Shown here in pieces: positions 25,865-35,052 of a stretch of DNA of 64,000 nucleotides. Source of the DNA: JADJSS01 sp964490845 (lineage in GTDB: Bacteria; Bacteroidota; Bacteroidia; Chitinophagales; JADIYW01); assembly GCA_964490845.1 (NCBI GenBank), contig CAZBED010000008.1, positions 1 through 64,000 of the forward strand, written 5' to 3'. A program made the position numbers and the translations under genes. The notes beneath the pieces were generated by a model that was not told the DNA's origin, ran no database searches, and saw only the letters and a program-made list of their open reading frames with translations. Positions within the stretch are counted from its first letter, which is position 1. Every line of letters starts with the position of its first letter.

Positions 25865-26233
25865 ATGTTTACCTTCCTTACCATACTGATAATTGTCGTT
25901 TGTCTGTTTATTATCATGATCGTTTTAATTCAAAACCCTAAAGGCGGTGGACTAACCGGCGGACTGGGAAGTGCGGCATCCAATGTAATTGGTGTACAAA
26001 GTGCCGGCGACGTGATGGAAAAAACCACCTGGGGTAGCGCTATCCTATTATTGGCCTTGTGTGTACTGACCGCTTTTGTCGTGCCTAAATCAGGCAGCAA
26101 GGAACAAATCAAAACACTGACGGAAGAAGCCGCCAAAATGAATGTTCCGAACGTTACCCCAACTGCTCCGGAAGCACCTGCACAACAACAGCAACAACCT
26201 GCTAGCAATCCGTTATCACAGCCGGGAAAGTAA
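25865..26233 (+). CDS. secG: preprotein translocase subunit SecG
   Basis: The product is 122 residues. Transmembrane helix 1 is at ~3-22 (ILIIVVCLFIIMIVLIQ), followed by NPKGGGLTGGLG, the SecG hallmark loop, and helix 2 at ~57-75. A Pro/Gln-rich tail follows, as in other Bacteroidota. SecG assists SecYEG protein export. It starts 1 base after the acidic TPR gene and ends the miaB-to-secG run. Confidence 0.93.
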   Translation: MFTFLTILIIVVCLFIIMIVLIQNPKGGGLTGGLGSAASNVIGVQSAGDVMEKTTWGSAILLLALCVLTAFVVPKSGSKEQIKTLTEEAAKMNVPNVTPTAPEAPAQQQQQPASNPLSQPGK

Positions 26234-26402
26234 GCGGTACCCAATTCTTATTTAGCCGTATATACTCATGTTTGTACAATCATCGTACTTCTTTTTTTTA
26301 TGATGATAACTGTTAATTATATGGATACAATCTGAAAAATTAAAAGGAAATACCCTATTTTTACTGCTGAAATTTTCCAAACCCATTTAGTGTTTATCGT
26401 TT

Positions 26403-27761
26403 ATGGAAATCAGCAAAGAAGAACTGATAGCAGATGTGCTCAAACACGAGCAGCCTTTCTTTGATGATTTCAGCACAACGGAATTAGCGGACTTCCTGAA
26501 TGATTATCCGGAGTACGGCAATAAAATTATTGAAAATTTACCCCCTCACCGTGCTGTAAAGACACTGAAATTTCTCGACCTCAAACTTCAGAAAAAACTC
26601 ATCCATACACTGCCATCCAATAAGGTCGCCATACTGATTCAGAATATGCATTTTGATGATAGAACTGCATTACTGAGCGAACTCACCAGCGAATCGGTCA
26701 AAAAGCTGGTCTTGTTTCTGCCACATGAAGACAGGATTGAAACATTATCGCTTTTAGGTTATCCTGAAGACAGCGTTGGCCGTCTGATGAACCCCGATTA
26801 TATTGAAGTCAAGTCGAACTATACCGTACAGGAAGCGTTAAATAAAATCAGAAAATATGGAAGGGAAATAGAAAACATCAACTTTATTTATATCATTGAT
26901 GACCATGAAAAACTGATTGACGATATCAACCTGAAAGAACTGCTCATTGCCTCTCCGGAAACCCGGCTCAGCGACCTCATGGATACCAAACACCTCGCCT
27001 TGCACGTTACTGACGACCAAGAGCATGCTACTTCCATTTTCCGAAAAAACAACAGAGCGGTGTTGCCGGTGGTTGATGACAATGGAATACTTTTAGGAAT
27101 TGTAACTATTGATGATATTTTACGTGTTCAGAGTGAGGAAGACACGGAAGATATTCAGAAAATAGGCGGTACGGAAGCACTCGATGAACCTTATATGAAT
27201 ACCGCCTTCTTTGAACTGATGAAAAAGCGTGCCCCCTGGCTGGTCATTTTATTCTTAGGCGAAATGCTGACCGCAACTGCTATGAGTTTTTTTGAAGACG
27301 AAATTTCTAAAGCTGTTATTCTGGCACTCTTTATTCCCTTAATTATTTCCAGCGGCGGGAACTCCGGTTCACAGGCATCTACCTTAATTATTCGTGCTAT
27401 GGCGCTGGGTGAAATTACCTTTGAAGACTGGTGGCGTGTCATGCGGCGCGAGATTATGAGCGGATTAGTGCTGGGAGCCATTCTGGGCGGTATTGGATTT
27501 TTGCGTATCATTCTCTGGTCTTCTTTTTCTCCTATTTACGGCGAACACTATATCTTAGTTGGGTTTACTGTAGCGATAACACTTATGGGTGTTGTTCTGT
27601 GGGGTACGTTATGCGGCTCAATGCTGCCTATCCTGTTAAAGAAAACCGGCATTGACCCTGCAACCTCCTCTGCTCCTTTTGTTGCTACACTGGTAGATGT
27701 TACAGGATTGGTGATTTATTTTCTCGTCGCGTCCCTGTTGCTGCATGGTACATTACTGTAA
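26403..27761 (+). CDS. mgtE: magnesium transporter MgtE
   Basis: The product is 452 residues, the normal MgtE length. The cytoplasmic N-domain of helical hairpins is at ~20-125 (HRAVKTLKFLDL). Two CBS domains are at ~135-250 (VGRLMNPDYI…, VVDDNGILLGIVTIDDIL). The five-helix membrane domain from ~285 includes the signature SSGGNSGSQASTLIIRA. It takes up Mg2+ and is gated by Mg2+ binding at the N and CBS domains. A 169-base gap separates it from secG. Confidence 0.96.
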   Translation: MEISKEELIADVLKHEQPFFDDFSTTELADFLNDYPEYGNKIIENLPPHRAVKTLKFLDLKLQKKLIHTLPSNKVAILIQNMHFDDRTALLSELTSESVKKLVLFLPHEDRIETLSLLGYPEDSVGRLMNPDYIEVKSNYTVQEALNKIRKYGREIENINFIYIIDDHEKLIDDINLKELLIASPETRLSDLMDTKHLALHVTDDQEHATSIFRKNNRAVLPVVDDNGILLGIVTIDDILRVQSEEDTEDIQKIGGTEALDEPYMNTAFFELMKKRAPWLVILFLGEMLTATAMSFFEDEISKAVILALFIPLIISSGGNSGSQASTLIIRAMALGEITFEDWWRVMRREIMSGLVLGAILGGIGFLRIILWSSFSPIYGEHYILVGFTVAITLMGVVLWGTLCGSMLPILLKKTGIDPATSSAPFVATLVDVTGLVIYFLVASLLLHGTLL

Positions 27762-27826
27762 ATACGCATCTGATTAGTCATTTTTGTTAACTGCAGGCTT
27801 ACTGAACGCATCTATTTCATATAATT

Positions 27827-28738
27827 ATGGCACATTCACACCATCCACATCAGGCACCGGTACTATCAAAAGTCAGTAATGCGTTTATGGCCGGCATCTT
27901 GCTCAATCTGGCATTTGTACTCGTGCAGGTTTTTTATGGCATTAAGTCACATTCTTTATCGCTCATTTCAGACGCAGGCCATAATTTCGCAGATGTAGCC
28001 AGCCTGTTGCTTTCGCTGATAGCCTTTAAACTACATAAAATTAAAGCTACTCAAAAATACACGTATGGCTATCGCAAGACGTCTGTTTTAGTTGCTTTGA
28101 CAAATGCTATTATTCTGCTCATCTCCATTGGCATCATCTGTTATGAATCCATTATTCATCTTGTGCACCCGGTGGCACTGCCTGGCAAAACGGTAGCTAT
28201 TGTTGCACTCACAGGCGTATTTGTCAATGGTATTTCCGCTTTCTTCTTTTTCAGGGATAAAGACCATGACCTGAATATAAAGAGTGCATTTCTGCATTTG
28301 GCGGCGGACGCTCTCCTCTCATTAGGAATTGTAATAGGCGGAATTATTATCTATTTTACCGGTTGGTACCGGATAGATGCTATTTTAAGTTTACTAATCG
28401 CAATCGTAATATTATACAGCACCTGGAAGTTATTAATTGACAGCATTCAGCTTTCTGTCGACGGTGTACCACAGAATATCGATATCGGGGCGATACGACA
28501 TGCAGCCAGCGATATTCAGGGTATCATCAATATGCATCATCTGCATATTTGGGCACTCAGCACTTCCGAAAATGCATTAACAGCACATCTCTTACTTGAT
28601 AACAATGTAGATATCGCCACCGAACAAAGGCTCAAACAGGAACTTCGACAGCGATTATTAAAAATCAACATTCATCATATCACCCTCGAAACAGAACGTG
28701 TGTCGCAGCCATGTATCGACTGTGATTGTGTAGAATGA
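27827..28738 (+). CDS. cation diffusion facilitator family transporter
   Basis: The product is 303 residues with a His-rich N-terminus (MAHSHHPHQ), six transmembrane helices between ~17 and 205, and a cytoplasmic C-domain. Helices II and V carry the metal-site patterns DAGHNFAD and HLAADALLS, which with the typical His/Asp set indicate a Zn/Cd/Co efflux protein of the CzcD/ZitB type. The protein ends in a Cys-rich tail, CIDCDC, that may bind metal. It is a single gene following mgtE. Confidence 0.93.
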   Translation: MAHSHHPHQAPVLSKVSNAFMAGILLNLAFVLVQVFYGIKSHSLSLISDAGHNFADVASLLLSLIAFKLHKIKATQKYTYGYRKTSVLVALTNAIILLISIGIICYESIIHLVHPVALPGKTVAIVALTGVFVNGISAFFFFRDKDHDLNIKSAFLHLAADALLSLGIVIGGIIIYFTGWYRIDAILSLLIAIVILYSTWKLLIDSIQLSVDGVPQNIDIGAIRHAASDIQGIINMHHLHIWALSTSENALTAHLLLDNNVDIATEQRLKQELRQRLLKINIHHITLETERVSQPCIDCDCVE

Positions 28739-28794
28739 TCGATATTACCAGAAATGATAAAAACAACATAACTTTAAATCCACACTCCTTTTCT

Positions 28795-28802
28795 TATCTT
28801 TG
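28795..28802 (+). promoter_or_regulatory. -7 element upstream of ychF
   Basis: TATCTTTG matches TAnnTTTG and lies 36 bases before the ychF ATG. No clean TTG is seen 19 bases upstream. Confidence 0.55.
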
Positions 28803-28838
28803 CCACTCAAAATTTCAACTTAATCAATAAGTTATACT

Positions 28839-29939
28839 ATGGGATTACAATGCGGCATCGTAGGATTACCAAACGTTGGAAAATCAACTCTTTTTAATGC
28901 AGTCAGTAACAATGCGAAAGCACAGGCCAGCAACTACCGGTTTTGTACGATAGAGCCTAATGTTGGATTAGTGGATGTTCCGGATGAGCGCCTGAACAAA
29001 CTCGCAGAAATTGTTATCCCAAATCGAATCGTACCTACTACCATTGAATTTGTGGACATTGCCGGCCTGGTAAAAGGCGCCAGCAAAGGAGAAGGATTGG
29101 GAAATAAATTTCTGGCGAATATCCGTGAAGTGGATGCCATCATTCACGTTATCCGCTGCTTTGAAGATGAAAATATCCTGCGCGAAGAAGGGGCTATTAA
29201 TCCTGTAGGAGATAAAGATATTATTGATACGGAACTGCAGCTCAAAGACCTGGAGAGTGTTGAGAAGAAGATTTCAAAAATCCAGAAACAGGCGAAAGTC
29301 GGCAATGACGCAAAAGCGAAACATGAATATGATGTACTCCTGCAATGCCAGCAATGCCTGAGCGATGGCAAAAACATCCGTTCCCTGAACTTTTCCAAAG
29401 AAGACAAACTGCTTTTCGCGGATTTATGCTTTCTGACAGACAAGCCTGTTTTATATGTGGCCAATGTAGATGAAGCATCTATCCTTTCGGGAAACAAATA
29501 CTCGGAAGCGCTGGCAAAGATAGCCAAAGAAGAAGGCGCTCAGGTGATTGTACTCAACAACTCAGTGGAAGCACAGATATCTGAAATGGAAGAAGAGGAT
29601 AAAGCTTTATTCCAGTCGGAATATGGCCTTACGGAACCGGGGTTAAACCGTTTAATCCGTTCTGCATACAAACTTCTGAACCTGATTACCTACTTTACTG
29701 CCGGCGTGCAGGAAGTACGCGCATGGACTATCCATGAAGGCTGGAAAGCACCGCAGGCGGCCAGTGTCATTCATACCGACTTTGAAAAAGGATTTATCAA
29801 GGCGGAAGTCATCGGATATGAAGATTTCATCCATTACAAGAGCGAAGCGGCCTGCCGGGAACACGGTAAATTACGCATTGAAGGAAAAGAATACATTGTA
29901 AAAGACGGAGATGTGATGCATTTCAGGTTTAATGTGTAA
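28839..29939 (+). CDS. ychF: ribosome-binding ATPase YchF
   Basis: The product is 366 residues, the usual YchF/OLA1 length. P-loop GLPNVGKST is at ~8-16, the G3-like DIAGLVKGASKGEGLGNKFL follows, and the TGS domain is at ~285-365 (TYFTAGVQEVRAWTI…VKDGDVMHFRFNV). It is an Obg-family protein that prefers ATP and binds ribosomes. It is transcribed alone. Confidence 0.96.
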   Translation: MGLQCGIVGLPNVGKSTLFNAVSNNAKAQASNYRFCTIEPNVGLVDVPDERLNKLAEIVIPNRIVPTTIEFVDIAGLVKGASKGEGLGNKFLANIREVDAIIHVIRCFEDENILREEGAINPVGDKDIIDTELQLKDLESVEKKISKIQKQAKVGNDAKAKHEYDVLLQCQQCLSDGKNIRSLNFSKEDKLLFADLCFLTDKPVLYVANVDEASILSGNKYSEALAKIAKEEGAQVIVLNNSVEAQISEMEEEDKALFQSEYGLTEPGLNRLIRSAYKLLNLITYFTAGVQEVRAWTIHEGWKAPQAASVIHTDFEKGFIKAEVIGYEDFIHYKSEAACREHGKLRIEGKEYIVKDGDVMHFRFNV

Positions 29940-29949
29940 TAAAGTTAGA

Positions 29950-29979
29950 TTGCGGGAATTAAATTATTTTGTATCTTTG
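29950..29979 (+). promoter_or_regulatory. promoter for the THX gene
   Basis: TTG at 29950-29952, a 19-base spacer and TATCTTTG at 29972-29979 are an exact match to the Bacteroidota consensus. It lies 36 bases before the 35-residue ORF and supports that ORF as a real gene. Confidence 0.82.
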
Positions 29980-30015
29980 TAACATAAAATTAGTCATTTT
30001 AAAAATTAAGTCAAC

Positions 30016-30123
30016 ATGGGACGCGGTGATAAGAAAACAAAAAAAGGAAAAATCTTTGCAGGTTCATTTGGTAAATCAAGACCTCATAAAGTAAAAAACA
30101 CTAAGGCTGCAGCTAAAAACTAA
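30016..30123 (+). CDS. 30S ribosomal protein THX
   Basis: The product is 35 residues and starts MGRGDKKTKKGKIFAGSFGK, the THX pattern (G-x-G-D-K-K-T-[KR]-[KR]-G-K-I-…-G-S-[FY]-G-K). It is strongly basic. THX is a small 30S subunit protein first known from Thermus and common in Bacteroidota. The gene has a consensus promoter 36 bases upstream and a terminator 27 bases downstream, so it is a single-gene unit. Confidence 0.9.
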   Translation: MGRGDKKTKKGKIFAGSFGKSRPHKVKNTKAAAKN

Positions 30124-30150
30124 TTCAGCTTTTTTTAACCTTTATAAAGA

Positions 30151-30179
30151 TGCCTTACTGCTTTCAGTGAGGCATTTTT
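30151..30179 (+). terminator. intrinsic terminator after THX
   Basis: TGCCTTACTG (30151-30160) pairs with CAGTGAGGCA (30165-30174) around CTTT, with one G-T pair, followed by TTTTT. Confidence 0.82.
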
Positions 30180-30263
30180 AGTTTCAGAGGGTGTATTTTA
30201 AAAATATTACTTCATTTTTATCTGTACTATAAGCTGCTATCACTATTTTTACTGTAGAAACTA

Positions 30264-31442
30264 ATGGAAGCTAGCCATACAAATCTTAAGATCGCACAAG
30301 TCATTGATGTGTTTGAAAATGCCATCAACGGTGGTGGCATTTCCACACAGCGTTTCACCAAATTATTACGACAGCAAGGCCATCGTGTCATTTTGATTGC
30401 TAATGGTGAAGAGGCGACTGATAAGGTGGCGCTACGCTCTTATTACCCTCCTATTCCATTTACCAAACGGATTTTAAAACGAATGAAGTTTGTCTTTGCA
30501 AAACCGGACGAAGCAAAGATGGAGCGGGTTTTTTCTGAAGTGGATATCGTTCACAATCAGTTTCCACTGTGGCTGGGGGCTGCAACTGTGCGTATTGCCA
30601 ACCAACTGGGCAAGCCGCTTGTCTCTACATTCCATGTCCAGGGCGAACAGATAATGTATAACAGCGGACTGACGCACCCTTTCTGGACAAAGCTTATTTA
30701 CCGTTACTTTGTTAAACACATTTACAATAAATCGGATATCGTCATTTGCCCCAGTAAATTTGCTGAACAGGAGATTAAACGCTATGGCGTGACACGGCCC
30801 ACTGTCGTCATTTCTAACGGCGTAACACCGGACTACAGAAAGATAGATATCCCCAAAAGATATCCCGGGAAATTCACCATCCTGACAGTAGGCAGAAATG
30901 CAGCGGAAAAAAGACAGGAAATGCTGATTCGCGCCATTGCCGATTCTAAATACAAAGACAAAATACAATTGATTATTCTCGGTGACGGTCCGCAACGCCA
31001 TGCATTAGAAAAACTAAGCCATGAGTTACTAAACGGAACAACAGAATTCAAACTGGTACCACAGGAAAAGGTGATAGAATATTACAATTCCGTTGATTTA
31101 TATGTACATTCCGCAGCCATAGAAGTAGAATGTATGACTGCTCTCGAAGCAATGGCTTGCGGGCTGCCACTGTTGATAGCCGATTCTGTGCTGAGTGCCA
31201 CCAAACAATTTGCTCTTGGGGAGAAATTCCTCTTTAAAACACAAGCCGAACTGACAAAAAAGATTGATTATTTTTTTACCAACAGCGCGGAATTGATACA
31301 GGCCGCAGAACAATACTTAGAATTATCCAAGCAATATTCCATTGAACGTTCGTATCAGAAATTAACAGACACTTACTATAAGGCCCTGAAGATGCATGAA
31401 ATTACAGTTCCTGCACAACATACCGTATTCGAGGAAGCCTAA
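30264..31442 (+). CDS. glycosyltransferase family 4 protein
   Basis: The product is 392 residues with the GT-B layout. The N-terminal acceptor half has GGGISTQRFTKLL and VDIVHNQFPLWLG. The C-terminal nucleotide-sugar half has FTILTVGRNAAEKRQ, IILGDGPQRHALE and the EX7E-like stretch EVECMTALEAMACGLP. Such enzymes transfer sugars to lipids or growing glycans, and some act as diacylglycerol glucosyltransferases. The acceptor cannot be told from sequence. It is a lone gene whose stop lies 8 bases from the convergent DUF4105 gene. Confidence 0.9.
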   Translation: MEASHTNLKIAQVIDVFENAINGGGISTQRFTKLLRQQGHRVILIANGEEATDKVALRSYYPPIPFTKRILKRMKFVFAKPDEAKMERVFSEVDIVHNQFPLWLGAATVRIANQLGKPLVSTFHVQGEQIMYNSGLTHPFWTKLIYRYFVKHIYNKSDIVICPSKFAEQEIKRYGVTRPTVVISNGVTPDYRKIDIPKRYPGKFTILTVGRNAAEKRQEMLIRAIADSKYKDKIQLIILGDGPQRHALEKLSHELLNGTTEFKLVPQEKVIEYYNSVDLYVHSAAIEVECMTALEAMACGLPLLIADSVLSATKQFALGEKFLFKTQAELTKKIDYFFTNSAELIQAAEQYLELSKQYSIERSYQKLTDTYYKALKMHEITVPAQHTVFEEA

Positions 31443-31450
31443 ACACAGCA

Positions 31451-32653
31451 TTATCCGAACCATCTTCGTTTAAAATCATTTTTTATCGGTACCGGCAGAA
31501 AGATGGAAGAAAACAATACGGCTATCAGAATCAATGGTATGACTGCCGCATGATAGGTCTGAGGATTAGCCCACCATCCTATCAGCAACACAATTAAAAT
31601 GATACGGTAAACTTTGATGTAGGATATGGACCAGGCCGGTGGGTTTTTCTTCAGCATGAAAAAGATAACGGGAATATTTAACGGCATAGACCATAAAATA
31701 TTGAGATTCCATTTGGTGGAATGATGATCAGTAAAAAACCACATAAATACAAAGAGCCAGCCTAACAAGCCCAATATGGCAAAATACAATACGGGAATAA
31801 ATTTAACCCTTGCAAACAGTCTCGTTTTAATTTGAATAATCAGAATTAGTGAAAACAATATCCAGAACAGTAAGCCGGGCGTAAACCATTGTCCGGGATG
31901 ATGTTCCGGCACAACATCCAGAATCAGGTTATTTCCGGAAACCAACGGTTTCCCGTCAACGGTTGCGCTGTCAAACAACTGCATCAGCTCATCCGGCAGA
32001 AAGGTTCTTCCAAAACCTGCCTGTTGGTCCGTAGGAACGCCAATCAGTAAATCCATACCTAAATCCAGCCACTCATCTTTGACGTTTCTGTCTATTAACT
32101 GCCTGTAAGTAGAAGCATCGTCAATATCCGCCTTATATTTTTTATTCTTGAATAAAGAGAGAATCACATTTCTGGGGCGGGTGGAGCAGTTGTCAAACAG
32201 AAAATCGTACTTGTAGTATTTATTTTCTTCCCGGGCATTAATCGTCAGCAACTCAAACAAACGTTGCTTTTGTTCCTGCTTCAGGTTCAGGGGTTGTTCG
32301 CGAATCCATCTGTTTTCCTCCCTGTAGTTTTCTTCAAACATCGGATAGCTGTCAATCGACTCATAATACATAAGTTTTCCCCTGATAAATTTCATTAAGA
32401 AACCAGGCTCAGCAAAGCTAAAGGTGCCGTAATTATAGACGATATCCCATCCCAAAATAGAATCCCTGATACGGATAGCGGTATGCCCGAAATTCTGATA
32501 AATTTGCTCATCTCCTCTTCCGACTGTCAACAAACTCGCATTGGAATAAGCTGAGAGCGCCGGAACTTTCATGTCTTCATTATATCCCAGCGCACTGTTG
32601 CAGAGCATAAGAAATGTTAAGATATAAAGTATTTTAAGAGGATTCCAATTCAT
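31451..32653 (-). CDS. DUF4105 (Lnb-type) membrane protein
   Basis: The product is 400 residues. A signal-like segment at 8-23 is followed by a periplasmic DUF4105/Lnb N-terminal-type domain (~40-240), with the papain-like pair His57 (FGHTAIRI) and Cys156 (FDNCSTRPRN). About five transmembrane helices follow from ~255 to 390. From recall, proteins with this domain and a C-terminal membrane part have been proposed to acylate lipoprotein N-termini in Bacteroidota; I cannot verify that here. lgt lies only 0.6 kb away, which fits a role in lipoprotein maturation. Confidence 0.8.
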   Translation of the reverse strand: MNWNPLKILYILTFLMLCNSALGYNEDMKVPALSAYSNASLLTVGRGDEQIYQNFGHTAIRIRDSILGWDIVYNYGTFSFAEPGFLMKFIRGKLMYYESIDSYPMFEENYREENRWIREQPLNLKQEQKQRLFELLTINAREENKYYKYDFLFDNCSTRPRNVILSLFKNKKYKADIDDASTYRQLIDRNVKDEWLDLGMDLLIGVPTDQQAGFGRTFLPDELMQLFDSATVDGKPLVSGNNLILDVVPEHHPGQWFTPGLLFWILFSLILIIQIKTRLFARVKFIPVLYFAILGLLGWLFVFMWFFTDHHSTKWNLNILWSMPLNIPVIFFMLKKNPPAWSISYIKVYRIILIVLLIGWWANPQTYHAAVIPLILIAVLFSSIFLPVPIKNDFKRRWFG

Positions 32654-32713
32654 GGAACGAATATAGTCATAAAACTTTTTATTAGAAAAAACGTTTAATT
32701 TTAATATACGTTC

Positions 32714-33259
32714 ATGAGAAAAATACCTGTATTATTGTTTTTAGTAACGGCAATCGCACTGACAAGCCTGACATGTCAGTCAGGACACCGGCCCAAAAGA
32801 TTACAGCACCCCATTTCGTTATCAACCAAAACCACCACGCCCATGGATACAACACCCGTACAAAAAACTGAAGAAGAATGGAAACAAATCCTTTCTGATG
32901 AAGAATATGCTGTCTTGCGTCAAGCCGGCACTGAACGTCCCTTTACCGGCAAATATACCGATACAGATGACAAAGGCAATTACTACTGCAAAGCATGTGG
33001 CAATCTCCTTTTTACATCAGAAACAAAATATCACAGCGGCTGCGGTTGGCCTGCATTTTATGATAAAGCGGGAAACAGCGCCGTAGAAACAAGAATGGAC
33101 TACTCACATGGCATGACAAGGATAGAAGTGGTTTGTAAAAAATGTCAGTCTCATTTAGGACATGTGTTTGAAGATGGCCCGAGAGATAAAACAGGACTGC
33201 GTTACTGCATCAATTCCATTAGTCTGGATTTTAAGGAAGACAGTACTAAACATAAATAA
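32714..33259 (+). CDS. msrB: peptide-methionine (R)-S-oxide reductase, exported
   Basis: The product is 181 residues. An N-terminal signal with a lipobox-like SLTC (Cys21) precedes the MsrB domain (~55-175). Zn ligands are Cys92/Cys95 (CKAC) and Cys141/Cys144 (CKKC). The catalytic Cys165 is in GLRYCINS, and SGCGWPAF is also present. It reduces methionine-R-sulfoxide in proteins. The signal implies a periplasmic, membrane-anchored form protecting envelope proteins. It is divergent from the DUF4105 gene and convergent with lgt (7 bases between stops). Confidence 0.93.
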   Translation: MRKIPVLLFLVTAIALTSLTCQSGHRPKRLQHPISLSTKTTTPMDTTPVQKTEEEWKQILSDEEYAVLRQAGTERPFTGKYTDTDDKGNYYCKACGNLLFTSETKYHSGCGWPAFYDKAGNSAVETRMDYSHGMTRIEVVCKKCQSHLGHVFEDGPRDKTGLRYCINSISLDFKEDSTKHK

Positions 33260-33266
33260 AAAAAGC

Positions 33267-34091
33267 CTAGGATTTAACTTCCGCAGGTTTTCCGAATTTA
33301 AAGGATGCCCAGAAAATAACGAGTGAAATAAAAATAAATGGAAAACTAAGCCATTGTCCGTGGTTCAGAGTTACACCCAGCATGGTCAGCTGATTTTCAT
33401 CCACTTTCCAGAACTCCAGAAAGAATCTGCCTGCAAACATCATAAACAGGAATATAGCCATCAAACTTCCTTCACGCGGTTTATTTTTGGAACGGATATA
33501 AATAATGAGTATCACCACAAATATCAAATCATACAGGAAAGCTTCAAACAATTGAACCGGCACTCTCGGCATTGTTTCTCCCAGTCGTTCAAACACAACC
33601 CCCCAGCTTCCATCCGTGTAGTCACCCACAATTTCAGAGTTAAAGAAATTACCATAACGTATAAAAGAACCACCGATAGCCGTAGGAATGGCTACCCTGT
33701 CAATAATCCAGAGGAATGATTGATCCGGATGTTGGCGCTTGTATAAAAAAAGCGCGACAGGAATAGCGATAGCCGCGCCATGGCTGGCCAGCCCTCCTTT
33801 CCAAATTTGTACAATCTCCAAAAGATGCTGGCTATAGTAATCCCACTGATAAAAGAACACATGGCCAAGACGTGCACCAATCAGTACAGCAAAAAACATA
33901 TACATCAGCAATTGGTCGGCGCCTTCCGTATCTTTATTTTCTTTCTTAAAAATCCAAAAGAGGATATTATATCCTAAAAAGAAAGCAGCACCATACAACA
34001 AGCTGTACCAGCGGATGCCGAAATTTTCAGATATCATAAAGATTTCCGGCCGGATGTTCCAATGTATGATAAATGCCAATAGACTGTTCAT
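33267..34091 (-). CDS. lgt: prolipoprotein diacylglyceryl transferase
   Basis: The product is 274 residues with about seven transmembrane helices. Lgt motifs are GARLGHVFFYQWDYY, the GGLASHG loop (His104) and the signature RYGNFFNSEIVG (145-156). Lgt attaches diacylglycerol to the lipobox Cys of preprolipoproteins at the inner membrane. Its substrates here would include the many lipoproteins in this window. It is transcribed on its own from a -7 element at 34109-34116. Confidence 0.94.
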   Translation of the reverse strand: MNSLLAFIIHWNIRPEIFMISENFGIRWYSLLYGAAFFLGYNILFWIFKKENKDTEGADQLLMYMFFAVLIGARLGHVFFYQWDYYSQHLLEIVQIWKGGLASHGAAIAIPVALFLYKRQHPDQSFLWIIDRVAIPTAIGGSFIRYGNFFNSEIVGDYTDGSWGVVFERLGETMPRVPVQLFEAFLYDLIFVVILIIYIRSKNKPREGSLMAIFLFMMFAGRFFLEFWKVDENQLTMLGVTLNHGQWLSFPFIFISLVIFWASFKFGKPAEVKS

Positions 34092-34108
34092 GCGTATAAT
34101 TTGTGCGC

Positions 34109-34116
34109 CAAAGTTA
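34109..34116 (-). promoter_or_regulatory. -7 element for lgt
   Basis: Read on the minus strand this is TAACTTTG, matching TAnnTTTG, 18 bases before the lgt ATG. The -33 element is not clear. Confidence 0.45.
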
Positions 34117-34373
34117 GCAATTAATTTCGTTTAGACCATACCGGTAAATATATGGCCAAAAGTTAATAAACGTAAAAATGGCAATTATATATATTGCAAC
34201 TACAGACAGCAAACGAAATGTTGCTTCTGAGATTTATACCCTTTGATATTTCTTGTTCTGTATATAACCATCAGAGCCTCCGCTACCTATTTCAAAACAT
34301 AACATTCAATTTACAAATTGCTCTATATTTTTGTTAGGACAAAATGTTGATACATTAAAATGCCTTACCCAAA

Positions 34374-35048
34374 TTGAAAAAATCACAGGACAAATTCAAT
34401 GTGCAAATTGCCACTGCCGAGCACGTTAGTTTCGCCCAGGAATTAAGCAAATTATACGAAGATTCCGCCAAAAAACGCGGCACCGGAATCGCCAAAAGGG
34501 ATCCGGAATACATCATCGAAAAAATTCTTCAGAATAAGGCCATCATTGCCACTACGCATCAAAATCAACTTGCCGGTTTTTGTTATATCGAAACCTGGGA
34601 AGGTAAAAACTATGTCGCCAACTCAGGTCTGATTGTCAGGGAAGAATACCGCCATCACGGTCTGGCAAAAAAAATAAAGAAATTTGTTTTTGAGTATACC
34701 CGCAAAAAATATCCGCAGGCAAAAATATTCGGTATCACCACCAGTCTGGCCGTCATGAAACTGAACTCGGATTTAGGTTACAAACCCGTTACGTTTTCCG
34801 AACTAACACAGGACGATGCATTCTGGAGCGGCTGCAAGAGTTGTATCAATTTTGATGTTTTAACCCGCACAGGCCGAAAAAATTGCTTGTGTACAGGCAT
34901 GCTCTATGACCCTAAGGACGAAAAGAAAAAATCGTTTGTAAAGGCTAAGAAAGTGGAAAAGAAAATTCCTGCAAAACTAAAAACACCGAAGGCGCAACGC
35001 ATCCGTGTAGTAAAGTCCGCAGGAAAAAGTAAGGCGAATAAAAAATAA
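34374..35048 (+). CDS. GNAT-family N-acetyltransferase next to argG
   Basis: The product is 224 residues from a TTG start at 34374; the only nearby ATG is out of frame, and a GTG eight codons later is an alternative. The GNAT fold spans ~10-145, with LIVREEYRHHGLAKKIKKF as the acetyl-CoA loop. After it comes an unusual Cys cluster, C154-x2-C157 and C171-x-C173, then a very basic Lys-rich tail. It lies 4 bases before argG, so an amino-acid N-acyltransferase role in arginine synthesis is likely but inferred from context. Confidence 0.8.
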   Translation: MKKSQDKFNVQIATAEHVSFAQELSKLYEDSAKKRGTGIAKRDPEYIIEKILQNKAIIATTHQNQLAGFCYIETWEGKNYVANSGLIVREEYRHHGLAKKIKKFVFEYTRKKYPQAKIFGITTSLAVMKLNSDLGYKPVTFSELTQDDAFWSGCKSCINFDVLTRTGRKNCLCTGMLYDPKDEKKKSFVKAKKVEKKIPAKLKTPKAQRIRVVKSAGKSKANKK

Positions 35049-35052
35049 TACC

